Below, piece by piece: positions 32,265 to 40,618 of a DNA stretch of 64,000 nt. Origin of the DNA: VXOZ01 sp965220045 (GTDB lineage: Bacteria; Chloroflexota; UBA11872; VXOZ01); the NCBI GenBank assembly GCA_965220045.1, contig OZ244803.1, positions 682,001 to 746,000 of the forward strand, in the 5' to 3' direction. The position numbers and the translations under genes are program-made. Under the pieces are notes generated by a model that saw only the letters and a program-made list of their open reading frames with translations, did no database searches and was not told where the DNA came from. How positions within the stretch are numbered: position 1 is the stretch's first letter; each line of letters begins with the position of its first letter.

Positions 32265-33389
32265 ATGTCGCTCGAAAAACCAGTTCGCGTCGCCATGGTC
32301 GGCTTGCGGCACCCGCACGTCGGCAGCCTGGATCCGGCGCGGCCGTCGTCTGGCTATGTACATACTTTCAAGCAAATCCCTGGCGCACAGGTTGTGGCCT
32401 ACTGCGAGGACAGCGATTCCACGCTGCTGGACCAGGCGCGAGCCTTTGATCCGGAGGCAAGCGTCTATGCGAGCGTGGGCGAGCTCTTGGATCAGGAGGA
32501 GTTCGACCTGGCTTGCGTCGTGCTGCCCGCGAATGAGATACCTGACGCCGGCATCAAGCTGGCGGAGGCCGGCAAACACTTCTTCGTGGAGAAGCAGTTT
32601 GCCCGCACGGCGGCGGATCTGGCGCGGCTCGTGGAGGCTGTGGAACGCAATCAGGTGAAAGTGCTGGCCGGCTATCCCTGGCGTTTTCATCCCGCCATGC
32701 AGGACCTGAAGCAGTTGATCGACCAAGGCGTGTTTGGCGCTCCGCTGTCTCTTGAGAGCCGCCTGGTTACAACTCAGGTGCGCCCCGGCAGCCGCGAGCC
32801 GACACACTTCATGTTTACCGCCGAGAACGAGGGCGGCGGGGTGCTCCACATGCTCGGCGGCCACTACATCGAGTTCACGCGGCACCTTGTGCAGTGCGAG
32901 GTCAAGACCGTGCAGGCTCTGGCTGGCCGTCCAGTGGGATTCATTGACGAACCTCTCGAAGACGTGGCTGTTGTCGCGATGGAATATGAGAATGGCGCCT
33001 TGGGCAGTTTGCATGCGGCGTATACACAGCCGCCGCTGGCGAGCGGCTACGACTCCAGTTTCGTCTACCGCGGCGAGCGTGGCTGGGCCGATTGGACGCC
33101 CGTGGGCGGCGAGCGCTTGGAGATCACGAGTGAAGCGCCAGCGTGGGCCGGCGCGCCGCGGAAGAGCATTACCTACACGCCCACGCCGATGGCAGTGTAC
33201 GGCGGGCATCGCTGGTCCTACGACATCATGCGGCGCTTTGTAGAGGAAATCCACACCGAATGTCCGCCTGCCGTTACACTGGATGACGCGCTCCACGTGC
33301 TGCAAGTCATCGAGGCCGCGTATCAGGCAGCGCGCACCGGCCGGCAGGTCACGGTGCAGTACGGGGTACGCGCGGCTCTCGATTCATAG
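32265..33389 (+). CDS. Gfo/Idh/MocA family oxidoreductase, second of a pair
   Basis: This 374-residue oxidoreductase has RVAMVGLRHPHVGSLDPA at its N-terminus, where HPHVG replaces the usual GxGxxG loop, then VVAYCEDSD, FDLACVVLPANEIPDAGIKLAEAG and KHFFVEKQFA with the EK motif. In the C-terminal domain, GGGVLHMLGGHYIEFTRHL holds the conserved His residues. The altered nucleotide-binding loop suggests a distinct subfamily with different cofactor handling. The ATG at 32265 has a purine-rich GAGAGGT upstream. It is downstream of a related gene, with low similarity beyond family motifs. Confidence 0.9.
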   Translation: MSLEKPVRVAMVGLRHPHVGSLDPARPSSGYVHTFKQIPGAQVVAYCEDSDSTLLDQARAFDPEASVYASVGELLDQEEFDLACVVLPANEIPDAGIKLAEAGKHFFVEKQFARTAADLARLVEAVERNQVKVLAGYPWRFHPAMQDLKQLIDQGVFGAPLSLESRLVTTQVRPGSREPTHFMFTAENEGGGVLHMLGGHYIEFTRHLVQCEVKTVQALAGRPVGFIDEPLEDVAVVAMEYENGALGSLHAAYTQPPLASGYDSSFVYRGERGWADWTPVGGERLEITSEAPAWAGAPRKSITYTPTPMAVYGGHRWSYDIMRRFVEEIHTECPPAVTLDDALHVLQVIEAAYQAARTGRQVTVQYGVRAALDS

Positions 33390-33487
33390 CATGTACAACC
33401 TAGAATGGCAGCAGTGAAATGCAGCGGATTCCTGCCTTAGAGCTTGTTTACAGTCTTCTTGTGTGGGCGCGCAACGTTCGCACTGAG

Positions 33488-33640
33488 CACTTCGACAGGC
33501 TCAGTACAGGCTTGTCGAAGGGTGAATGGGATCGCGATATGTTGGCGAATGGCCGTTCGTACTTCGACAGGGGCTTCGCGCAGCCGGCTTCGCGCAGCCG
33601 GCTTCGCGCAGCCCTCAGCACGAACGGGATCCATCGGCTA
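33488..33640. repeat. Dispersed CTTCGACAGGCTCAG-type repeat with internal tandem copies
   Basis: The stretch 33488-33530 has CTTCGACAGGCTCAG followed by CTTGTCGAAG, an imperfect inverted repeat. From 33551 a second unit begins GGCCGTTCGTACTTCGACAG and ends CACGAACGGGA near 33629, enclosing three tandem copies of a 14-base unit GCTTCGCGCAGCCG (33573-33614). Related elements are at 38161-38196, 56835-56890 and 63077-63170. Confidence 0.8.
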
Positions 33641-33755
33641 TGCATCCTTCATCTCGGAAGAACGTAAACAGGCGCTTAGGATGTTCACAATTCGACGCGG
33701 CAGCCACGAAACAAACCGCTCGCCGATATTTCGCATCTAAGCGTCATACAAGCGC

Positions 33756-33784
33756 TTGACGCTGTGCGCCGACATAGCTATGCT
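33756..33784 (+). promoter_or_regulatory. Promoter of the fourth solute-binding lipoprotein gene
   Basis: TTGACG (33756-33761) and TATGCT (33779-33784) are spaced by 17 bases. They lie about 65 bases before the ATG at 33848. Confidence 0.55.
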
Positions 33785-33847
33785 GCACGCAGAGACCGCG
33801 AGGGCGCGGTCATGAAGGTGGTGTGATGTCACTAAGGAGGTTTAGTG

Positions 33848-35275
33848 ATGGCAAAGACTGATAGAGAGCTTTGGGGTGTGTCGCGGCGCACCTTCCTAGG
33901 CGGTGCGGCGCTCTCCGGCGTTGGTGTGTTGCTGGCGGCGTGCGGCATGCAGGCCGGGCCATCCGATGATGGCGGGGAAATGGCGGAAGGCGATGCACCT
34001 GCAGAAGGTGAAGCCAAGGAGGCTATGGCCGAAGGTGCGGTTCCGGTGCTCTTCTGGCAGTGGGGTACCACGTATGTGCCAGGCTTTGAGGCGTTAGTGG
34101 CGGAGTACAATGGGATGCAACAAGAGGTTGCGCTCACGGTAGAGAAACCGCCGGGACGCTATTGGGATGAATTGCTCGCCACCTTGGCGGCCCAGACCGG
34201 CCCCGACATCTTTTTGATGAACGGCGTAAATATCAAGTCGTGGATCAATGGCGGGCGAGTCGTAGGCGATCTATCACAATACCTTGCCGCTGATCAGGAA
34301 GCGACGCAGGACCTGGGGGCAGCGCTGCCGTCATTCGTCGAATGGTATTCACAGGATGGCAAACCGGCCGGCACGCCGTGGAACTACAGCACGAGCAACA
34401 CGCAGTATAACGTGGAGCACGTGGTAGCTGCGGGTCTCACGCCGCCTGCTGAGCTCGGTGACGGCTGGGACTGGAACGCGATGCAGGAGTATGCGGAGAA
34501 GCTCACCCAGCGCGACGGTGAGAACATCACGCGCTTCGGCCAGGGACACCTGCACGGCATCGAGACCGGCTGGGGCAACTACCTTCAGATGAACGGCGGC
34601 ACCTTCTTAAGTGAAGATCGCACCCGCTGCACTGCTGCCTCGGAAGAGGGCATCGAAGCTGTGGCTTTCTGCGTCGATCTGGTGCAGAAGCATAGAGTTG
34701 CGCCGACCAGGGATGAGTACACGGCAATGCGTGAAGGCGGCCTCCACCCGTCCGCGCTCATGATTTCAGGGTTGGTCTCGATCTTCTCCGCGGGTGACTG
34801 GTATTGGAATCGCTACAAGGATCATCCCGATTTGGAATGGGACGTGACCTTCCTGCCCAAGGCGCCGAACACCGGGCAGACCGGCAACAACAGTAACTTC
34901 CGTGGTACCGTCATGAATCCCCAGTCCTCGGTGCCGGACGCAGCGTGGATGTGGTTGGCGCACTCGCTCACGAAGCCGGTGCAGGACAGCATCGTGTCGA
35001 ACTTCAATGAGGTGCCGGCCCGACTCGACTCCGCGCTGGAGCTCTATACCAGCACGGAAGCATCCGGCCCGCCGCCGTCACGTGCCCAACTGGAGGATTC
35101 GCTGCGCGCGACCATTTCACTGCCGACCCACGACGTGGTTACGTGGACGCAGATGATTCGCGAGGGTGTGAATCCCAGCATGAACGACATCTTCGATGCT
35201 AAGCTCGGCGTGGCTGAGGGCATGCGGCAGATGCAGGACCAGATCAACGCGCTCTTTGAGGCAGGGGGAAGCTAA
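33848..35275 (+). CDS. ABC-type solute-binding lipoprotein (family 1)
   Basis: This 475-residue lipoprotein has a Tat-type signal with VSRRTFLGG and lipobox LLAAC (Cys32), then a Gly/Glu/Ala-rich acidic linker. The binding domain has VPVLFWQWGTTYVPGFEALV, TGPDIFLMNGVNIKSWI, GKPAGTPWNYSTSNTQYNVEHV, DWNAMQEYAEKL and GNYLQMNGGTFLSED, typical of sugar SBPs. AAGGAGG stands 7 bases before the ATG at 33848, which is clearly the start; a GTG at 33845 is in frame but redundant. It has its own promoter and ends at a strong bidirectional hairpin, so it is monocistronic. The convergent neighbour is an NHL-repeat protein. Confidence 0.93.
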   Translation: MAKTDRELWGVSRRTFLGGAALSGVGVLLAACGMQAGPSDDGGEMAEGDAPAEGEAKEAMAEGAVPVLFWQWGTTYVPGFEALVAEYNGMQQEVALTVEKPPGRYWDELLATLAAQTGPDIFLMNGVNIKSWINGGRVVGDLSQYLAADQEATQDLGAALPSFVEWYSQDGKPAGTPWNYSTSNTQYNVEHVVAAGLTPPAELGDGWDWNAMQEYAEKLTQRDGENITRFGQGHLHGIETGWGNYLQMNGGTFLSEDRTRCTAASEEGIEAVAFCVDLVQKHRVAPTRDEYTAMREGGLHPSALMISGLVSIFSAGDWYWNRYKDHPDLEWDVTFLPKAPNTGQTGNNSNFRGTVMNPQSSVPDAAWMWLAHSLTKPVQDSIVSNFNEVPARLDSALELYTSTEASGPPPSRAQLEDSLRATISLPTHDVVTWTQMIREGVNPSMNDIFDAKLGVAEGMRQMQDQINALFEAGGS

Positions 35276-35350
35276 AGCTCGTCTTCTGTCTAAGCGAGGT
35301 GTGCGCCGTTAGTGGCGCGTAACCCTCAAGCGCGGGTCTAGTGCAGCAGG

Positions 35351-35385
35351 AAAGGCGGGAGAACCAATCCGGTTCTCCCGCCTTT
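35351..35385. terminator. Strong bidirectional terminator hairpin
   Basis: A perfect 15-bp stem AAAGGCGGGAGAACC/GGTTCTCCCGCCTTT with a 5-base loop gives a T-tail on both strands. It separates the convergent SBP and NHL-protein genes. Confidence 0.88.
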
Positions 35386-35444
35386 GGCATGCCCGTGCCA
35401 TCACTAGACAATTCGTGGCGCGAAGCTGGATCAGGTAGACGGGC

Positions 35445-36401
35445 CTAGGACGGCTGCCGGATGAGCTTCTGCAGCGACCGCAGCTCGCGCGGGGGCTCAA
35501 GCTTCATGCCGTACTCGCTCCAGGATACTTCGGCTACGTAGATGTCGCCTTTGGAGTCGACGGCAAGGCTGTGGGGGGAATAGAAGCGGCCGGGCTGGTC
35601 GCCGTAGGACTCTCTCCCCAGGCGCGCCAGCACGTTGCCGGCGGTGTCAAGAATAGACACGCGCGGTCCGAGGTCCGTGCCCATCGCGTTCGAATCTATG
35701 CCGCCGAAATACTCGCCGACGTAGACCAGGTCTTCTCCGCGCGGGTCCGCGAGGACGCAGGCGGCCTTGGACAGATTCACCCACTGGTCGATGTACGTTC
35801 CGTCTGCCGCAAAGATCTGCACGCGGTGGTTCTCGCGGTCGGCGATGTACACGCGTCCGGCTGCGTCCACCGCAATATCGTGCACGATGTTGAAGTGTCC
35901 CGGCTCCGTGCCGGACGCGCCCCAGGACTGCAGCAATTCGCCATTGCCTGAAAACCGGTGCACGTGGGCATTGCTGTAGCCGTCGGCCACGTAGAAATCA
36001 TCGGAATCCGGCGCGAACGCGACCGTTGTTGGGCGGTTGAACGGCTTGCCGCTCATGGGCGGCGGCGGTTCGTGCGGCGTGCCGAGGGTCATGAGCAAGT
36101 CCCCATCCGGCGTGAACTTGCGCACGGTGGAATCACCGCTATCGATGCAGTAGACCGAGTCGTCCGGTCCTACGGAGACGCCGTGCGGAGTGGCAAAGAT
36201 GCCGTGTCCCCACGTGTGCAGCAGATTGCCCTCGGAATCGTACACAACCATCGGGTGCGTGCCCCGGTTGAATACGTACACGTTGTCCTGGGAATCCACT
36301 GCTACCGACGTGGCTTCTTTGTAGTTCGCGCCCGCCGGTAGATTGCCCCAATTCGCGCCCGTGGTGGCGTAGGTATACTGGCCGTCGCCGAGTGTGACCA
36401 T
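35445..36401 (-). CDS. NHL-repeat beta-propeller protein
   Basis: This 318-residue protein is built of about six NHL repeats. Examples of the repeated pattern are ATSVAVDSQDNVYVFNRG, PHGVSVGPDDSVYCIDSGD, PTTVAFAPDSDDFYVADGY, VHDIAVDAAGRVYIADREN and PHSLAVDSKGDIYVAEVSW, which form a six-bladed propeller. Similar proteins act as extracellular lyases, sensors or scaffolds. No signal peptide is visible from the ATG at 36401; the open frame continues upstream to 36605 with basic, unconserved residues and no secretion signal. It converges with an SBP gene across a strong terminator. No catalytic function can be assigned. Confidence 0.8.
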   Translation of the reverse strand: MVTLGDGQYTYATTGANWGNLPAGANYKEATSVAVDSQDNVYVFNRGTHPMVVYDSEGNLLHTWGHGIFATPHGVSVGPDDSVYCIDSGDSTVRKFTPDGDLLMTLGTPHEPPPPMSGKPFNRPTTVAFAPDSDDFYVADGYSNAHVHRFSGNGELLQSWGASGTEPGHFNIVHDIAVDAAGRVYIADRENHRVQIFAADGTYIDQWVNLSKAACVLADPRGEDLVYVGEYFGGIDSNAMGTDLGPRVSILDTAGNVLARLGRESYGDQPGRFYSPHSLAVDSKGDIYVAEVSWSEYGMKLEPPRELRSLQKLIRQPS

Positions 36402-36696
36402 GGTTGTCGTCTCTTCTCCTAACTCCTGGGCCTGTTTTATAGCTCTCGCTGTGAGTGAACGAGACTTGCCAAGTATCGCAGTCACAGTGTAACTGTTTTG
36501 CCGGCGGTTAACACCAGAAGTTTCTGCAATGCTGCGTTCCAGACTAAACCGCGCAGCTACTCTGGAGTTGGGGTGGAATCCGGCTTTGCAGTGGTTGCGA
36601 TCCATACGCTAGACGGAATGCATAGTCGTAAGGCCATTCCGCCCAAACATCTGGTCATGGCCGAGATGTAGTACGCAAGGAGCAAAGCGCACGCAC

Positions 36697-37914
36697 ATGG
36701 CACCACGCTGGGTCATCCACGCCGATCTGGACGCCTTCTTCGCGGCAGTGGAGCAACGTGACAATCCTGAATTGCGCGGCAAGCCCGTCATGGTTGGCGG
36801 CGCGGGCGGGCGCGGCGTGGTCACGGCGGCTTCCTACGAAGCGCGCGCGTTTGGCGTCCATGCGGCAATGCCCGGCGCGCGGGCGCGGCGCCTCTGCCCC
36901 CACGGCATCTTCGTGAGAGGCAGCTATCGGAAGTATCAGGCCGAGTCGGCGCATGTCATGGGCATCTTGCGCGAATACTCGCCCACGGTCGAGTCGATAT
37001 CAATTGACGAGGCCTTTCTGGATGCGACGGGACTGGAACGCTGGATGGGCGGCCCGGTGGCCACGGCCAGGGAGATCAGAGCGCGTGTGCGGCAGGAGTG
37101 TGGGCTCACAATCTCTGTCGGCATCGCGAGCTCCAAGTTGGTGGCCAAAATGGCGACCAATGCGGGCAAGCCGGACGGCCTGGTGGTTGTTCCGCAGGGA
37201 GAAGAGCGGACTTTTCTCGCTCCCTTGCCCATCGGCGCTTTGTGGGGTGTCGGCCCGCAGATCGAAAGCCGGCTGCGCGCCTTCGGCATCGGCACCGTCG
37301 GCCAGTTGGCCGCTTACTCTCGTGACGCCTTGGAGCGCGAACTGGGCGCATGGGGTGTCCATGCCCACCATCTGGCGAACGGCCGGGACGCTCGCGCGGT
37401 ATCCGGGCGGCGGACCGCAAAGAGCGTGAGTAACGAGACGACATTTCCCCATACGGTCTACGACCTCGCAACGCTGCTGGACATGGTCATGGCGCTCTCT
37501 GAGGAGGTAGGCAGGCGACTGCGCGCCAAAAAGCTGACAAGCCGCACAGTTTCGCTCAGATTGCGCTCGGCAGACTTTCAGACCCTTTCACGCCAGGCAA
37601 CGCTGGCGCGTCCGTCCGACGCGACCGACGTAATCTTCACCGAGGCAAAGAAGCTCCTCTTGGGCATTCGCCTCAATGCGGGCGGCTATCGCCTTGTGGG
37701 CGTAGGCGTGCACGAAACCCACCCGGCCGCGGGAGGCCAGTTGCCGCTCTGGCAGGAGCCCGAGGATCGACTGAGCCAACGCGACCGCGCCGTGGATGCC
37801 ATTCGCGGCAAATTCGGCATGCACGCTGTGGTGCGCGCGCCGCTGATCGACCCCGCGGAGCCGTGGGTCGGGAGATCCTTCAGCGGTGGGGAAAACAGGG
37901 AACACGGAAGGTAG
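36697..37914 (+). CDS. dinB: DNA polymerase IV (Y-family)
   Basis: Pol IV is a low-fidelity translesion polymerase used in damage tolerance. The 405-residue protein has HADLDAFFAAVEQ with metal ligand Asp10 and the FF steric-gate position, and SIDEAFLD with Asp104 and Glu105. It also has ISVGIASSKLVAKMATNAGKPDGLVVV, the helix-hairpin-helix region LWGVGPQIESRLRAFGIGTVGQL, and a little-finger domain with KSVSNETTF. The C-terminus lacks a clear beta-clamp motif (QLPLWQ near the end, residues about 348-353, is the best candidate). No LexA box was recognised upstream. The tRNA-Arg gene follows convergently. Confidence 0.93.
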   Translation: MAPRWVIHADLDAFFAAVEQRDNPELRGKPVMVGGAGGRGVVTAASYEARAFGVHAAMPGARARRLCPHGIFVRGSYRKYQAESAHVMGILREYSPTVESISIDEAFLDATGLERWMGGPVATAREIRARVRQECGLTISVGIASSKLVAKMATNAGKPDGLVVVPQGEERTFLAPLPIGALWGVGPQIESRLRAFGIGTVGQLAAYSRDALERELGAWGVHAHHLANGRDARAVSGRRTAKSVSNETTFPHTVYDLATLLDMVMALSEEVGRRLRAKKLTSRTVSLRLRSADFQTLSRQATLARPSDATDVIFTEAKKLLLGIRLNAGGYRLVGVGVHETHPAAGGQLPLWQEPEDRLSQRDRAVDAIRGKFGMHAVVRAPLIDPAEPWVGRSFSGGENREHGR

Positions 37915-37919
37915 CTGGG

Positions 37920-37995
37920 TGGTACCCCCGGGGTGATTCGAACACCCGACCGACTACTTAGAAGGCAGTTGCTCTGTCCACTGAGCTACGGGGGC
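37920..37995 (-). tRNA. tRNA-Arg (anticodon UCU)
   Basis: The minus strand folds into a cloverleaf: acceptor GCCCCCG with CGGGGGU, D-arm with AGCTCAGTGGACAGAGC, anticodon loop CTTCTAA (anticodon TCT), and T-arm GGGTG-TTCGAAT-CACCC. The first acceptor pair is G-U. Discriminator A is at 37923, and CCA is encoded at 37920-37922. It reads AGA (and possibly AGG) codons. Confidence 0.95.
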
Positions 37996-38160
37996 AAGGC
38001 AGAAATAGCGGACACGCCAACCCGCTCCCACGACGCTAGGCGCGGCGGTGGCGCTGCCTTTCGATTATACCGCAGCGGTGGGGTGCACGTGAGCAGCGGC
38101 GGGCAGAACGATACACGATCAGTCTCTCCGTGCGGCGATAAATCCTAGTCGAGTATAGAT

Positions 38161-38196
38161 GCCGTTCGTCCTGAGCCTGTCGAAGGATGAACGGCC
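38161..38196. repeat. Dispersed CTGAGCCTGTCGAAG repeat
   Basis: An imperfect palindrome GCCGTTCGTCCTGAGCC...TCGAAGGATGAACGGC, of the same family as 33488-33640, 56835-56890 and 63077-63170. Confidence 0.75.
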
Positions 38197-38243
38197 GGAA
38201 TTAGTAGATATAAACTCGATAGTATCGTGTGGCGTGCGGCTCC

Positions 38244-38319
38244 TGTCATTCCGAGTGCAGCGAGGAATCTAGAGTTCGTCCATTCGAGATTCTTCGTCGC
38301 TCCGCTCCTCAGAATGACA
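38244..38319. repeat. Inverted-repeat element (MITE-like hairpin)
   Basis: TGTCATTCCGAGTGCAGCGAGGAATCT faces AGATTCTTCGTCGCTCC...CAGAATGACA, forming a long imperfect hairpin. A fragment of the same sequence (GGGGTGCAGCGAGGAGTCCAG) occurs near 47014-47034. The rest of 38000-38468 shows no gene. Confidence 0.75.
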
Positions 38320-38468
38320 CAGTAATGGCAACCTTATGCGTTAGATTGTACGTTGTTAATCTAGTTCTATTGTCTAAGTCCAATTCTCCTATTTCCGTGA
38401 ACGGCAACTATGCTTGCGGTCGCTGGGCAATCCAATTCGTCTTGCGGCAAGCTGAGGGTGAACGGGGA

Positions 38469-39842
38469 CTATGCACACGGACGCAGCGTCATCATCACAC
38501 CGAACCTGGGTCGCAGCGTGATGAGGGGTTCCAGCTCAACCGGATGCTCGGGGACGAGCTCCAGCTCGTATTGCTGGGCGATGGTGGCGAGCAGCAGTTG
38601 CGCTTCCAGCATGGCGAAGTTGTTGCCGATGCAGAGGCGCGGCCCGCCGCCAAAGGGAAAGTAGGCAAAGCGGTGACGCTCTCTTGCCTGCTCCGGCACA
38701 AAGCGCTCCGGGATGAAGGCCTCGGGTTCCTCCCAGAAGTCGGGATGCCGGTGCGTTATGTACTGGTTCAGAACTACGGTGCCGCCTGCGGGTATGCGGT
38801 ATCCGCCGATTTCGTCATCCGCAATGGCCTCCCGCGACACGCTCCAGACCGGCGGCAGCAGACGCATGGACTCCTCGATGACCATCTTCGTGTAGGGGAG
38901 TTGGGGCACGTTGGCAACTGTGGGGAGGCGTCCGTTCAGCACGCGGGCCAGCTCTGCCCGCAGTTTGCAAGCGGCGTCGGGATTGCGGGCGAGCAGGTAC
39001 CAAGTCCACGTGAGCGCGTTGGCCGTCGTCTCGTGACCGGCGAGGAAGATGGTGCGTACCTCGTCCCGCAGTTGGTCGTCGTCCATCGGCTCGCCGGTGT
39101 CCGGGTCTCTGGCTTCCAACAGCATCGCGAGCAGATCATCTTGCTGGGGTGTTTCTGACTGGCGGCGCGCCCGGATGATGCGCGTTACCACCGCATCGAT
39201 GGTCTCCCGGGCACTCTTGGAGCGGCGGTTGCCTGGCAGGGGAATCCACTCCGGCACATCGACCAGCGCGTAGAGTCGATTGCGGACCTCCCGTTGCGCC
39301 ATCGTAACGAGCGGCTCGAGCCGGGCGGCGTCGCCCTGGACTTCTGCGCCGAACATCACGCGACTCACGATATTGAGCGTCACGCGCATCATCTCGACAG
39401 AGACGTCGAGCGGGGAGCCGCTGGCCGCTGGGCCTTCCCACTGCGCCAGCAGCTTCTGCGTCTCTTGGACCATGGCCTCGCCAAAGCCGGCGATGCGGCG
39501 GCGGTGGAAGGCCGGCTGCATGAGACGGCGCTGCTTGAGCCACGATGCGCCGTCGTTGGTTACCAGCCCGTTGCCGAGCAGCCGCCGTAGCCGTCTATAG
39601 TCACGGCCGCGCTGATAGTTTCGGTGATTTTCCTGCAGGATGTGGCTGACGTGATCGGGATGGTTGAAGAAATAGACCGGCGCATTGAGCAGCGTGTGGT
39701 GGACGACTTCCCCATAGGTGTTGTGGAGGTCGATCATGAGTTGCAGGGGATTGCGCTTCATGGCGTCCACGGTGCGCAAGCCCAGGAAGTCGCGCGGGCC
39801 GGGCGGCTTGTGCTGGGCGGTTTTCACTACGTTGCTGGCCAT
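38469..39842 (-). CDS. Cytochrome P450, first of a paralogous pair
   Basis: This 457-residue soluble cytochrome P450 is a heme-thiolate monooxygenase. The N-terminus is Pro-rich (PPGPRDFLGLR) without a membrane anchor. The I-helix oxygen-binding motif is AGHETT, the K-helix ExxR is EESMRLLPPVW, and the heme loop is FPFGGGPRLCIGNNF with the Cys404 ligand. Redox partners are not encoded nearby. It resembles the other P450 at 40619-42034 along its whole length, with ligand Cys at the same residue number, so the two arose by duplication. The class (E-type, group IV-like) often hydroxylates fatty acids or terpenes, but the substrate is unknown. Confidence 0.95.
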   Translation of the reverse strand: MASNVVKTAQHKPPGPRDFLGLRTVDAMKRNPLQLMIDLHNTYGEVVHHTLLNAPVYFFNHPDHVSHILQENHRNYQRGRDYRRLRRLLGNGLVTNDGASWLKQRRLMQPAFHRRRIAGFGEAMVQETQKLLAQWEGPAASGSPLDVSVEMMRVTLNIVSRVMFGAEVQGDAARLEPLVTMAQREVRNRLYALVDVPEWIPLPGNRRSKSARETIDAVVTRIIRARRQSETPQQDDLLAMLLEARDPDTGEPMDDDQLRDEVRTIFLAGHETTANALTWTWYLLARNPDAACKLRAELARVLNGRLPTVANVPQLPYTKMVIEESMRLLPPVWSVSREAIADDEIGGYRIPAGGTVVLNQYITHRHPDFWEEPEAFIPERFVPEQARERHRFAYFPFGGGPRLCIGNNFAMLEAQLLLATIAQQYELELVPEHPVELEPLITLRPRFGVMMTLRPCA

Positions 39843-39942
39843 CGTACTTGCTCTTCCTGTCCGTGGCGGCTGAATCGCTGCTCGGCTCTTCTCAATGCCG
39901 TGTATTCACATGTATTGCTGCTTATATGAACCTGAAACGGTT

Positions 39943-40596
39943 CTAGATGAATAACGACGCGCCCTGCCAGATGAAGTATATCCCAAAGAGCGCCAGCAGA
40001 ATGCCAAAGAGGTAAAGCGCGAAACTGTACACGCGATCCGTGATGAAGCGTCTCCCGGTGGCAAACACGATGGCGACCAGGGTAAACCAGAAGAAGTCGC
40101 TGGCAATGTGACCGGTGGTGAAAGCAACGAGGCCGGAGGCGCCGTGCGGCAGCGCGAGGGTTGTCATGGTTGAGATGCCTACTGTGGCCCACCAGAATGA
40201 CCAATAAGGATTCGCGAGGCTGAGTACGGCGCCGCCTACCATGGGGTTGTCGGCGGGTCTGTCTGAGACATAGGTTGCCAGTTGCGCGCCTTGGCGGCGC
40301 ACGCCGCTGACGATTTGCCAGCCCATCCAGATCATCACCAAGCCGCCGACCACGCCGATTGCGCCAAGGGCCGGCTCCCACTGAAAGACGCGGGCCAGTC
40401 CAAGCCATAGCAGCACGACCAAAGCGGCCTCCAGCAAGCCGTGCCCCAGTGCCGCGAGGGGGCCGGCAATTACGCCGTGCCGCGCGCTCTGCCCCATGAC
40501 GAACACCGTCAACGGGCCGGGCGACATGGCTCCCGACAGACCGATGGAAAACGACGCCGCAAAGACGATTACGAATGATTCGAGAGCTGCCATCAT
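39943..40596 (-). CDS. LysE family transporter
   Basis: This 217-residue membrane protein with about six helices belongs to the LysE/RhtB exporter superfamily, which exports amino acids or small metabolites. The first helix has FVIVFAASFSIGLSGAMSPGPLTVFVM, with the family's GxxPGP-type motif, and SLANPYWSFWWATVG follows in the middle. It lies between two paralogous P450 genes and starts close to the end of the upstream one, so it is probably co-transcribed. The ATG at 40596 was chosen because it begins the first helix; a GTG at 40647 lies inside the P450 frame. Neither has a good ribosome-binding sequence. Confidence 0.88.
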   Translation of the reverse strand: MMAALESFVIVFAASFSIGLSGAMSPGPLTVFVMGQSARHGVIAGPLAALGHGLLEAALVVLLWLGLARVFQWEPALGAIGVVGGLVMIWMGWQIVSGVRRQGAQLATYVSDRPADNPMVGGAVLSLANPYWSFWWATVGISTMTTLALPHGASGLVAFTTGHIASDFFWFTLVAIVFATGRRFITDRVYSFALYLFGILLALFGIYFIWQGASLFI

Positions 40597-40618
40597 GCTG
40601 CGGTGGCTAAAGGGAGAT

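Noticed and set aside
38000..38468. Riboswitch or regulatory RNA between tRNA-Arg and the P450 gene
   Set aside because: The hairpins there belong to dispersed repeats, and no conserved riboswitch core was recognised.
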